This document shows, in pieces, positions 37,863 to 44,879 of a stretch of 64,000 nt of DNA. The notes beneath the pieces are model-generated. The model ran no database searches. It was not told the origin of the DNA and worked only from the letters and a program-made list of their open reading frames with translations. Position 1 is the stretch's first letter. Each line of letters starts with the position of its first letter. The translations under genes were made by a program, and so were the position numbers. The DNA is from Streptomyces sp. HUAS CB01 (lineage in GTDB: Bacteria > Actinomycetota > Actinomycetes > Streptomycetales > Streptomycetaceae), in contig NZ_CP129137.1 of the NCBI RefSeq assembly GCF_030406905.1, positions 3,085,001-3,149,000 of the forward strand, given 5' to 3'.

Positions 37863-39080
37863 ATGAATGACTGGCCCGATGGATACGGACACGGCAGCCG
37901 GGGCGCGGAACCCGAGGGGCCGCGTGCGATGCGCCATGTGCAGCGACGCCCGATCCCGCAGCAGCCGCAGGGGTACGACGACAGGTACGACGCCCCTTAC
38001 GACAGCGGGTACAACACGGGCCAGGTCTACGGTTCCCCGGCCGGCCGGGGCCCCGGCGGGAACGGCGGCCACGACGAGCCGCCCGCCTACGGCCGCCCGG
38101 CGCCCGACTGGCGCCGGCGTCTCAAGGTCGGCACGATCACCGTGCTCGTGCTGGCACTCGGGGTCTCCATAGGCACGTACTTCTGGGCCGACTCCAAGAT
38201 GCGCCGCGAGGTCGACCTCTCCAAGGTCATAGAGCGGCCCGAGGAGGGCGACTGCACGACGTACCTGATCGTGGGCTCCGACAGCCGCGAGGGCATGTCG
38301 TCGGAGGACAAGAAGCGCCTGCACACCGGCTCCGCCGACGGCAAGCGCACCGACTCGATGATGATCCTCGCCGCCTGCGGCAGCGGGAACACCATGATCT
38401 CGCTCCCCCGCGACTCGGACGTGGAGATCCCGTCCTTCGTGGGCTCGGAGTCCGGCAAGACCTTCCCGGCCGAGGGCCGCCGGGTGAAGCTGAACGCGGC
38501 GTACGCGGAGGACGGCCCCGAACTGCTGGTCCGCACCGTCGAGCACAACACCGGCCTGCGGATCGACCACTACGCGGAGATCGGCTTCGCCGGTTTCGCG
38601 AACATCGTGGACTCCCTGGGCGGTGTCGAGATGGACATCCCCAAGGCCTTCAAGGACAAGAAGTCCGGCGCCGACTTCCAGGCGGGCAAGCAGACCCTGA
38701 ACGGCGAGCAGGCCCTCGCCTTCGTCCGCACCCGGTACGCCTTCGCCGGCAGCGACCTGGACCGCACGAAGAACCAGCAGAAGTTCCTCGCCGCGCTCGC
38801 CAACCAGGCCGCGACCCCGGGCACGGTCCTCAATCCGTTCAAGCTCTACCCGACGCTGGGCTCGGGCCTGGACACCCTGATCGTCGACAAGGACATGTCC
38901 CTGTTCGACCTCGGTGAGATGTTCTTCGCCATGAAGGGCATCAGCGGCGGCGACGGCAAGTCGATGAACATACCGATCTCCGGCAGCCGCGGCGGGAACC
39001 TGGTCTGGGACAAGGAGAAGGTCCGCCAGCTGGTGAACCAGATCAAGAACGACGAGAAGGTCACCGTCACCGCCGACTGA
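37863..39080 (+). CDS. LCP family protein 5
   Basis: This encodes 405 residues. The cytosolic tail (~1-80) is rich in Tyr, Asp, Gly and Pro (YDDRYDAPYDSGYNTG). The membrane segment is TITVLVLALGVSIGTYFWAD. The extracytoplasmic LCP domain contains YLIVGSDSREGMSSEDKK, TDSMMILAACGSG, SLPRDSDVEIPSF, LVRTVEHNTGLRIDHYAEI and DLDRTKNQQKFLAALANQ. There is no LytR_C domain. ATG 37863 has no ribosome-binding site, and CACACT seven bases upstream suggests a leaderless transcript (inference). A 15-bp hairpin follows the gene. Confidence 0.94.
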   Translation: MNDWPDGYGHGSRGAEPEGPRAMRHVQRRPIPQQPQGYDDRYDAPYDSGYNTGQVYGSPAGRGPGGNGGHDEPPAYGRPAPDWRRRLKVGTITVLVLALGVSIGTYFWADSKMRREVDLSKVIERPEEGDCTTYLIVGSDSREGMSSEDKKRLHTGSADGKRTDSMMILAACGSGNTMISLPRDSDVEIPSFVGSESGKTFPAEGRRVKLNAAYAEDGPELLVRTVEHNTGLRIDHYAEIGFAGFANIVDSLGGVEMDIPKAFKDKKSGADFQAGKQTLNGEQALAFVRTRYAFAGSDLDRTKNQQKFLAALANQAATPGTVLNPFKLYPTLGSGLDTLIVDKDMSLFDLGEMFFAMKGISGGDGKSMNIPISGSRGGNLVWDKEKVRQLVNQIKNDEKVTVTAD

Positions 39081-39134
39081 CACGGCGGACACGGCTGGGC
39101 ACCGCCGCGGACCGCGGTCGCTCACGGACCGGCA

Positions 39135-39171
39135 CGAGGGGCCGTCGCCATGAACGGGCGACGGCCCCTCG
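39135..39171 (+). terminator. Hairpin terminator after LCP5
   Basis: A perfect 15-bp inverted repeat CGAGGGGCCGTCGCC (39135-39149) / complement (39157-39171) has a 7-nt loop. It lies 54 bp past the LCP5 stop, and flanking CCGG bases could extend the stem. Confidence 0.85.
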
Positions 39172-39361
39172 CCGGTCCGGGGACCGATCCTCGCGGGCGG
39201 GGGCAGGGCTTCGGCACAGTCGGGTGGCGTCCGATTCGTGCTCGAGCGAGGCCGACTCCGACAAGATCAGGACGGTTCGCGCGAACGCAATGCCACGGGC
39301 GGGGCGGCGTCCCGCCGCGGTGCGAAACGCCTCCCACCCCCGTCCCGAACCCTTGCTCCAC

Positions 39362-39378
39362 CTATCGAAATTCGATAG
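39362..39378. promoter_or_regulatory. Operator-like palindrome 1 upstream of the DUF2975/HTH pair
   Basis: CTATCGAA-A-TTCGATAG is a perfect 8-bp inverted repeat around a single base (centre 39370). It ends 32 bp before the DUF2975 start codon. It is a typical two-fold protein-binding site for a small dimeric repressor. Confidence 0.65.
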
Positions 39379-39380
39379 AT

Positions 39381-39401
39381 TTCCATCGCAACTCGATGGA
39401 A
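39381..39401. promoter_or_regulatory. Operator-like palindrome 2 upstream of the DUF2975/HTH pair
   Basis: TTCCATCG-CAACT-CGATGGAA is a perfect 8-bp inverted repeat with a 5-nt spacer (centre 39391). It is 21 bp, two helical turns, from the centre of palindrome 1 and overlaps the ribosome-binding region of the DUF2975 gene. Binding here could block translation or transcription. Confidence 0.6.
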
Positions 39402-39410
39402 GGGTGGGTC

Positions 39411-39902
39411 ATGGGAAAGCTGGCAGTGCGTGCGCTTCGTGCCGTGCTCGTGGTGGTGCTCGCCGCCACCGTGTTCGTACAGGCAGGGACGGTGTGGGTG
39501 TTGGTCAGCGGGAGCGACCCGGAGGACGGGTCGCTCCCGCTGACCCCGCTGCGTGTGATCACGGTCCTGGGCATGGTGTCGGCCCAGGTCGCCCTGGTCT
39601 GCGTTTGGCGGCTGGTGACGATGGTGCGACGCGGAACCGTGTTCTCCCATGCCGCCTTCCGGTACGTGGACGGCGTGATCGGCGCGATCGTGGCGGCTGC
39701 CCTGTTGTGGTTCGCGGTCACGGTCCTCAATGCGCCGGGCCAGCGGGACGACCCGGGCGTCACCGTCATCATGGGCGGGGTCGGCGTGGCCATCCTGGGG
39801 GTCGCGCTCATCGTGCTCGTGCTGCGGATGCTGCTCGTCCAGGCCGTCGCGCGCGACGCCGAAGCGGCGCAGATGCAGGCCGAGTTGGACGAGGTGATCT
39901 GA
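39411..39902 (+). CDS. DUF2975 family membrane protein
   Basis: This encodes 163 residues with four predicted membrane segments: AVLVVVLAATVFVQAGTVWV, VITVLGMVSAQVALVCVWRL, VIGAIVAAALLWFAVTVL and VGVAILGVALIVLVLRML. Between the second and third lies RRGTVFSHAAFRYVDGV, the family signature. DUF2975 proteins are of unknown function and are nearly always followed by a short XRE-type HTH protein, as here (1-nt overlap). ATG 39411 has GGAAGGG eight bases upstream. The in-frame ATG at 39396 would lie inside palindrome 2. Confidence 0.9.
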   Translation: MGKLAVRALRAVLVVVLAATVFVQAGTVWVLVSGSDPEDGSLPLTPLRVITVLGMVSAQVALVCVWRLVTMVRRGTVFSHAAFRYVDGVIGAIVAAALLWFAVTVLNAPGQRDDPGVTVIMGGVGVAILGVALIVLVLRMLLVQAVARDAEAAQMQAELDEVI

Positions 39903-40123
39903 TGCCAATCGTCGTCGACATCGACGTGATGCTGGCCAGGCGGAAGATGACCGTGGGCGAGCTCGCGGACCGTGTAGGGATCACGCCCGCCAATCTGGCG
40001 GTACTCAAGAACGGCCGCGCCAAGGCGGTGCGCTTCGCGACGCTCGCCGCGCTCTGCGAGGTGTTCACATGCCAGCCGGGCGACCTGCTGCGCTGGGAGG
40101 CCGAGGATGCCGCGGGCGGATGA
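39902..40123 (+). CDS. Small XRE-family (YozG-type) helix-turn-helix regulator
   Basis: This encodes 73 residues. The HTH core is KMTVGELADRVGITPANLAV followed by LKNGRAKAVRFATLAALCEV, and ends CQPGDLLRWEAEDAAGG. This is the short HTH_26/YozG type that partners DUF2975. The ATG overlaps the DUF2975 stop by one base (TGATG), so the pair is translationally coupled. It probably binds the twin palindromes upstream of the pair and represses it, though no binding is shown by the sequence. Confidence 0.92.
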   Translation: MPIVVDIDVMLARRKMTVGELADRVGITPANLAVLKNGRAKAVRFATLAALCEVFTCQPGDLLRWEAEDAAGG

Positions 40124-40212
40124 CGCGCCCCAGGGCCGGCCGTGGATCGCCGATCACCCGCAGCACCGCCCTGACCCCGTTGGGCAGATTCCGGTTGACC
40201 TGCACGGACCAG

Positions 40213-40251
40213 GCGCTGATCGGCCCCTGTACCGAGGGGGCCGATCAGCGC
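40213..40251. terminator. Hairpin terminator after the HTH gene
   Basis: GCGCTGATCGGCCCC (40213-40227) pairs perfectly with its complement at 40237-40251 (15 bp, 9-nt loop), 90 bp past the HTH stop codon. Confidence 0.7.
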
Positions 40252-40353
40252 GGCCGATCAGCGCGGCCGGGCAGCCATCGCGACCATGCTGGCGCCCGGT
40301 GCAGATGACCCCACGGAGGCGTCAGCGCGGTCGCCTGATCCGCCTACGACGAC

Positions 40354-40379
40354 AGCCCCCGGCATCACGGCCGGGGGCT
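40354..40379. terminator. Hairpin (10-11 bp stem) in the convergent region
   Basis: AGCCCCCGGC (40354-40363) / GCCGGGGGCT (40370-40379) forms a perfect stem, extendable by one pair, with a 6-nt loop. It is followed on the plus strand by the moderately T-rich GTGCTGTTTGTGCTGG. It may end read-through from either side. Confidence 0.6.
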
Positions 40380-40533
40380 GTGCTGTTTGTGCTGGTCAGC
40401 GCCCGTTTCCGGAGCGCTCGCTCGCCAGGACCTCCCCCAGCGTGACGCCCAGCAGCGGCCTTGGTCGGGCCACAAGGGGCAGGAAGCCGAGAACGGCTCC
40501 GAGGAACCTCAGAACGCCGCCTGACCTGCAAAA

Positions 40534-40551
40534 AACCTGCTACGGCAGGTT
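40534..40551 (-). terminator. Intrinsic terminator overlapping the acyl-CoA dehydrogenase stop codon
   Basis: On the minus strand AACCTGC-CGTA-GCAGGTT forms a 7-bp stem with a 4-nt loop and is followed by TTTTGC. Six consecutive T residues run on from the stem. The stop codon TAG (40542-40540) lies at the loop and stem junction. A true U-tract is unusual at this GC content. Confidence 0.75.
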
Positions 40552-41697
40552 GCGGGCCATGACGATCCGCTGGACCTGGTTGGTGCCCTCGTAGATCTGG
40601 GTGATCTTGGCGTCGCGCATCATGCGCTCGACCGGGTAGTCGCGGGTGTAGCCGTAGCCGCCGAGGAGCTGGACGGCGTCTGTGGTGACCTCCATGGCCA
40701 CGTCCGAGGCGAAGCACTTGGCGGCGGCGCCCTGGAAGGTGAGGTCGCTGTCGTTGCGCTCGGACTTGGCCGCGGCCGCGTACGTCAGCTGACGGGCGGC
40801 CTCGATCTTCATCGCCATGTCGGCCAGCATGAACTGGACGCCCTGGAAGTCGGCGATCGGCTTGCCGAACTGCTTGCGCTCCTGGACGTAGCCCTTGGCG
40901 TAGTCGAGGGCGCCCTGCGCGATGCCGAGGGCCTGCGCCGCGATCGTGATGCGGGTGTGGTCCAGGGTCTTCATGGCCGTGGCGAAGCCCGTGCCCTCCG
41001 CGCCGATCATCCGGTCGGCGGGGATGCGCACGTTGTCGAGGTAGACCTCGCGGGTCGGGGAGCCCTTGATGCCGAGCTTCTTCTCCGGGGCGCCGAACGA
41101 CACGCCCGCGTCGGACTTCTCGACGACGAAGGCCGAGATGCCCTTGGAGCGCTTCTCGGGGTCGGTGACGGCCATGACCGTGTAGTACTCGGACACACCG
41201 GCGTTGGTGATCCAGCGCTTCACGCCGTTGAGGACGTAGAAGTCGCCGTCGCGCACGGCGCGGGTCTTCATTCCGGCGGCGTCGGAGCCCGCGTCCGGCT
41301 CGGAGAGGCAGTACGAGAACATCCCGTCGCCCTTGGCGAGCGGGCCCAGGTACTTCTTCTTCAGCTCCTCGGAGCCGGAGAGGATCACCGGCAGCGAGCC
41401 CAGCTTGTTGACGGCGGGGATCAGCGAGGACGAGGCGCAGACGCGGGCGACCTCCTCGATGACGAGCACGGTCGCGAGCGCGTCGGCGCCGGCGCCGCCG
41501 TACTCCTCCGGCACGTGCACGGCGTGCAGGTCGGAGGCGACCAGCGCGTCCAGGGCCTCCTGCGGGAAGCGGGCCTCTTCGTCGACCGCGGCCGCGAACG
41601 GCGCGATCTTCGCCTCGGCCAGCGAGCGGACCGTCTCCCTGAGCATGTCGTGCTCTTCGGACGGACGGTACAGATCGAAGTCAGGCGTTCCCGCCAA
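40540..41697 (-). CDS. Acyl-CoA dehydrogenase
   Basis: This encodes 385 residues, a cytosolic FAD enzyme introducing the alpha,beta double bond in acyl-CoA. Signatures are MFSYCLSEPDAGSDAAGMKT, KRWITNAGVSEYYTVMAV, QFGKPIADFQGVQFMLADMA and, near the C-terminus, QLLGGYGYTRDYPVERMMRD followed by YEGTNQVQR. The Glu in YEGTNQ is the catalytic base of the short- and medium-chain type. The counterpart in mycobacteria is FadE25, near purE/purK, as here. The start is TTG 41697 (MAGTPDFDLYRPSEEHDML) with GGAG upstream. Confidence 0.95.
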   Translation of the reverse strand: MAGTPDFDLYRPSEEHDMLRETVRSLAEAKIAPFAAAVDEEARFPQEALDALVASDLHAVHVPEEYGGAGADALATVLVIEEVARVCASSSLIPAVNKLGSLPVILSGSEELKKKYLGPLAKGDGMFSYCLSEPDAGSDAAGMKTRAVRDGDFYVLNGVKRWITNAGVSEYYTVMAVTDPEKRSKGISAFVVEKSDAGVSFGAPEKKLGIKGSPTREVYLDNVRIPADRMIGAEGTGFATAMKTLDHTRITIAAQALGIAQGALDYAKGYVQERKQFGKPIADFQGVQFMLADMAMKIEAARQLTYAAAAKSERNDSDLTFQGAAAKCFASDVAMEVTTDAVQLLGGYGYTRDYPVERMMRDAKITQIYEGTNQVQRIVMARNLP

Positions 41698-41864
41698 GGT
41701 CTCTCACTCCCCTGAGCCACTGCTAACTACCGTTAAGTAACCCAAATTTTAGTGGGCGCGCCCCGACCAGGCATACGTGAGCTTGCTGACAGCGGAAAAA
41801 TGCCCTTGCGCGCTCCCGGTTATGCTCGGGCCCGCACTCCCTCCGTCCCCCCAGGAGCAATCCC

Positions 41865-43205
41865 ATGGTCCTCAAGATCACCGTGATCGGCACCGGGTAC
41901 CTCGGCGCCACCCACGCAGCGGCCATGGCGGAGCTGGGTTTCGAGGTCCTGGGCCTCGACGTGGTGCCGGAGAAGGTCGGGATGCTGGCCGCGGGCCGGG
42001 TCCCGATGTACGAGCCCGGCCTGGAGGAACTGCTCACGCGCCATGTGGCCGGGATCGAGGGCTCCAGCGGGCGGCTGCGCTTCACCACCTCGTGGGACGA
42101 GCTGGAGGAATTCGGCGGCGACGTCCACTTCGTCTGTGTGAACACCCCGCAGAAGCACGGCGAGTACGCCTGCGACATGTCCTACGTGGACGCCGCCTTC
42201 GCCTCGCTGGCGCCGCGCGTGAAGGGCGGTGCGCTGGTCGTGGGCAAGTCCACCGTCCCGGTGGGCTCGGCGGACCGGCTCGCCCGTCTGCTCGCCGATC
42301 ATGCCCCCGAAGGAGTGGACCTTGCGTGGAACCCGGAGTTCCTGCGCGAGGGCTTCGCCGTGCGGGACACCCTCCACCCGGACCGCATCGTGGTGGGTGT
42401 GGACTGCGAGCGGGCCGAGAAGGTGCTGCGCGAGGTGTACGCCACGCCGATCGCCGAGGGCTCGCCGTTCGTGGTGACCGACTTCCCGACGGCGGAGCTG
42501 GTGAAGACCTCCGCGAACTCGTTCCTCGCGACGAAGATCTCGTTCATCAACGCCATGGCGGAGGTGTGCGAGGCGGCCGGCGGCGACGTGGTGAAGCTGG
42601 CCGAGGCGATCGGCCACGACGAGCGGATCGGCAACAAGTTCCTGCGCGCCGGGATCGGCTTCGGCGGCGGCTGTCTGCCGAAGGACATCCGGGCGTTCAT
42701 GGCGCGCGCCGGCGAACTCGGCGCGGACCAGGCGCTGACGTTCCTGCGCGAGGTCGACTCGATCAACATGCGCCGGCGCGGGCACATGGTGGAGCTCGCC
42801 CGGGAGGCCGTGGGCGGCGGATCGTTCCTGGGCACGCGGGTCGCGGTCCTGGGCGCGACGTTCAAGCCGGACTCCGACGACGTCCGCGACTCGCCGGCGC
42901 TGAACGTCGCCGGCCAGATCCACCTCCAGGGCGGCCAGGTCACGGTCTACGACCCCAAGGGCATGGCCAACGCCCGCCTGGTGTTCCCGACGCTCGGCTA
43001 CGCGGACAGCGCGCTGGAGGCCGTCCGCGGCGCGGACGTCGTGCTGCATCTGACGGAGTGGCGCGAGTTCCGTGAGCTCGACCCGGCCGTGCTGGGCGAG
43101 GTGGCGTCCCGGCGGATCCTTCTCGACGGGCGGAACGCGCTGGACGGGACGAAGTGGCGCGAGGCCGGCTGGACGTACCGCGCGATGGGCCGGCCCCGCG
43201 CCTGA
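41865..43205 (+). CDS. UDP-glucose/GDP-mannose dehydrogenase family protein
   Basis: This encodes 446 residues. The N-terminal Rossmann motif is ITVIGTGYLGATHAAAMAEL. Later come FVCVNTPQKHGEY, KSTVPVGSADRLA and the catalytic block GFGGGCLPKDIRAFM, whose Cys forms the thioester intermediate. The C-terminal UDP/GDP-binding domain shows VAVLGATFKPDSDDVRDSPA. It oxidises a nucleotide sugar to its uronic acid in two NAD+-dependent steps; UDP-glucose is most likely. The product feeds wall or capsule glycans. ATG 41865 has CAGGAGC nine bases upstream. A TATGCT at about 41820-41825 is a possible -10. Confidence 0.95.
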   Translation: MVLKITVIGTGYLGATHAAAMAELGFEVLGLDVVPEKVGMLAAGRVPMYEPGLEELLTRHVAGIEGSSGRLRFTTSWDELEEFGGDVHFVCVNTPQKHGEYACDMSYVDAAFASLAPRVKGGALVVGKSTVPVGSADRLARLLADHAPEGVDLAWNPEFLREGFAVRDTLHPDRIVVGVDCERAEKVLREVYATPIAEGSPFVVTDFPTAELVKTSANSFLATKISFINAMAEVCEAAGGDVVKLAEAIGHDERIGNKFLRAGIGFGGGCLPKDIRAFMARAGELGADQALTFLREVDSINMRRRGHMVELAREAVGGGSFLGTRVAVLGATFKPDSDDVRDSPALNVAGQIHLQGGQVTVYDPKGMANARLVFPTLGYADSALEAVRGADVVLHLTEWREFRELDPAVLGEVASRRILLDGRNALDGTKWREAGWTYRAMGRPRA

Positions 43206-43216
43206 GCGCTTCGGCG

Positions 43217-43579
43217 TCAGCAGGCGCAGAGACAGAACGGGTGCCCGGCGGGATCCGCGTAGACACGGAAGCCCCGTGAGCGGTCGTCGGCGTCCAGCGG
43301 CTTGGCGCCGAGCGCCAGCACCCGCGCCTCGGCGGCGTCCAGGTCCTCGACGGTCAGGTCGAGGTGGAACTGCTGCGAGGATCCGGGCGACGGCCACTCG
43401 GGAGCGGTGTGCCCCGGGGCGGCCTGGAAGGCGAGGGGCGTGCCCTCGTACCCGGTGAGGGAGATCCAGTCGTCGCCGTCCGGCTCCGCCCGCGCGCCCA
43501 GGATCTCGGCATAGAAGGCGGCGAGTGCGCGCGGGTCGGCGCAGTCCAGGACGACGGTACCCAGTGTGGCGATGGCCAT
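43217..43579 (-). CDS. VOC family protein (glyoxalase/bleomycin-resistance superfamily)
   Basis: This encodes a 120-residue single VOC module: LGTVVLDCADPRALAAFYAE, DGDDWISLTGYEG, QQFHLDLTVEDLDAAEARVL and FRVYADPAGHPFCLCAC. The two-fold beta-alpha-beta-beta-beta repeat with metal-ligand His and Glu positions is typical. The substrate is unknown. It is divergent from the CGNR gene with a large inverted repeat in the 96-bp gap, so the CGNR protein probably controls it. It is convergent with the sugar dehydrogenase, 11 bp apart. Confidence 0.92.
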   Translation of the reverse strand: MAIATLGTVVLDCADPRALAAFYAEILGARAEPDGDDWISLTGYEGTPLAFQAAPGHTAPEWPSPGSSQQFHLDLTVEDLDAAEARVLALGAKPLDADDRSRGFRVYADPAGHPFCLCAC

Positions 43580-43603
43580 GGTGCTTCCTCTCGTACGGAC
43601 GGA

Positions 43604-43636
43604 TGGTTACCGGTATCCGCTCTGAACCGGTAACCA
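43604..43636. promoter_or_regulatory. Inverted-repeat operator between the VOC and CGNR genes
   Basis: TGGTTACCGGT (43604-43614) and ACCGGTAACCA (43626-43636) form a perfect 11-bp inverted repeat with an 11-bp spacer; the arm centres are 22 bp apart. It lies in the divergent gap, 24 bp upstream of the VOC start and 39 bp before the CGNR start, overlapping the likely promoters of both. Confidence 0.8.
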
Positions 43637-43662
43637 GTGACCACATGGTCCCGCAGTGCGGG

Positions 43663-43668
43663 TAACGT
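43663..43668 (+). promoter_or_regulatory. Candidate -10 for leaderless CGNR gene
   Basis: TAACGT lies 7 nt before ATG 43676, which has no ribosome-binding site. TGACCA at 43638-43643 (19-bp spacer) is a possible -35 and abuts the operator. Confidence 0.5.
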
Positions 43669-43675
43669 CGCAACC

Positions 43676-44188
43676 ATGAACGACAGGGCTCCGGCTCCCG
43701 GAGGGCTCGCGCTGATCGAGTCCCTGGTCAACACGTTGAGCGTCGACACGGCCGCCGACAGGCTGGACACCGAGGCCGGGCGCGCGGCCTTCGGTCTCAC
43801 CGAGGCGGAGGTGCCGGCCGCGAGGGAGCTGCGCGAGGCGCTGCGGGCCGCGTGCCTGGCACACGCCGGCCACTCCTCACCGGGCCGCCGCGCCGCCGAC
43901 CTGGACCGGATCCTGACCGGAGCGCCGCTGCGCGTCTCCGTGGACGACACGGGCGCCGTGACCCTCCGCCCGACCACCGACCCGGCCTCGCTGCTCTCCC
44001 GCGTCGCGGCGGCGATCGCGGAGGCGACGGCCGAAGGGACCTGGCTGCGTCTGAAGGCGTGCGAGGCGGAGGACTGCCTCTGGGCGTACTACGACCGCAG
44101 CCCGGCGGGCCGCAGCCGCTGGTGCTCCATGGCGGTCTGCGGCAGCCGCGCGAAGATGCGCGCGTATCGCGCGCGGCGAGGCGGTTAG
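43676..44188 (+). CDS. CGNR zinc-finger (ABATE domain) transcriptional regulator
   Basis: This encodes 170 residues. The N-terminal ABATE-type ligand domain (~10-115) begins LALIESLVNTLSVDT. The C-terminal zinc finger (~125-165) reads KACEAEDCLWAYYDRSPAGR and CSMAVCGSRAKMRAYRARR, with the four cysteines conserved. The motif is CGSR instead of CGNR. Such proteins are small DNA-binding regulators that often control a divergently transcribed gene. The operator at 43604-43636 and the divergent VOC gene fit that pattern. ATG 43676 is probably read from a leaderless transcript. Confidence 0.93.
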   Translation: MNDRAPAPGGLALIESLVNTLSVDTAADRLDTEAGRAAFGLTEAEVPAARELREALRAACLAHAGHSSPGRRAADLDRILTGAPLRVSVDDTGAVTLRPTTDPASLLSRVAAAIAEATAEGTWLRLKACEAEDCLWAYYDRSPAGRSRWCSMAVCGSRAKMRAYRARRGG

Positions 44189-44876
44189 CGGACCGGCCCG
44201 TGCGGGGACCGGGCCGTGCGGCACGCCCCGCGCCATGACGGGCGGGATGTCGGCGTGGGAGCTTCGGGTGGGCGCGACGTGGGGTGGCCCGGCGGACGAG
44301 CGACGGGCCGCAGCGTTGCCGCACCCGTCGGCGCCCGGACCGCGCGCGGCGCCGTGGGACATCATCGCGGTCGCGATCATCCGCTTGCCCGGCCCCCGCG
44401 CGGGGCACGGCGCCCCGTGACCGGCGGCCGGGCCCGGTGCCCGAGGGCAAGGCGCGAGCACGCTGTGCGGGCGCGTCCCGCTCGGCGGAGTGCCGCAGGT
44501 CGCCGACGCCGAACCGGCGGCGGGCTCGACAGCACCGCCATTGAGGCGTCACGGAGGCGGCGCCGCTCCGCTGGCGCGAAGGGCTTCGTCGCCGGACCTG
44601 GATCCGGATCGCAGCAGACGAGACGCAGCGCTGCCGCTCCCTTGAGTGCCCGGACCGGCGCGAGACAGCCTGCCCACACGAAGAGCCCGACGGGGGCCAG
44701 AGCACAGCACCCCCTGACCGGCGGCAAGGGCTCGGCGCCTCGTGACCAATGGCAGGGGCTCGGTGATCCGTCACCGACGGCAGGGCTCACCGTCCCAACC
44801 GACCGCAGGGCTCACCGTCCCAACCGACGGCAGGGCTCGGCGCCCCAACCGACCGCAGGGCTCACCGCCCCGACGA
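44189..44876. other. Intergenic region with degenerate 25-28-bp repeats
   Basis: This 688-bp stretch lies between the CGNR gene (plus) and the dipeptidase gene (minus), which converge. Frames on both strands are Arg/Ala-rich and show no family. The right third is a tandem array (listed separately). Nothing else was recognised. Confidence 0.55.
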
Positions 44877-44879
44877 CTA
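44724..44879. repeat. 25-28-bp tandem repeat array touching the dipeptidase stop codon
   Basis: Four 25-bp units starting GCAGGGCTC lie at 44780-44804, 44805-44829, 44830-44854 and 44855-44879. They are preceded by two diverged 28-bp units (about 44724-44751, 44752-44779). The last unit contains the dipeptidase stop codon (complement CTA, 44877-44879), so the array has grown right up to the gene end. Confidence 0.85.

Larger units (their letters stand above)
39081..39410. other. Intergenic region between LCP5 and the DUF2975 gene
   Basis: This is 330 bp holding the LCP5 terminator (39135-39171) and, at its right end, two operator-like inverted repeats (39362-39378, 39381-39401) in front of the DUF2975/HTH pair. 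No gene was seen. Confidence 0.6.
40124..40539. other. Convergent intergenic region, HTH gene / acyl-CoA dehydrogenase
   Basis: This is 416 bp without a convincing gene. It contains three terminator hairpins (40213-40251, 40354-40379 and 40534-40551, the last overlapping the dehydrogenase stop). It also has a partial repeat of CGGCCGATCAGCGCGGCC at about 40250-40268. Confidence 0.6.
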
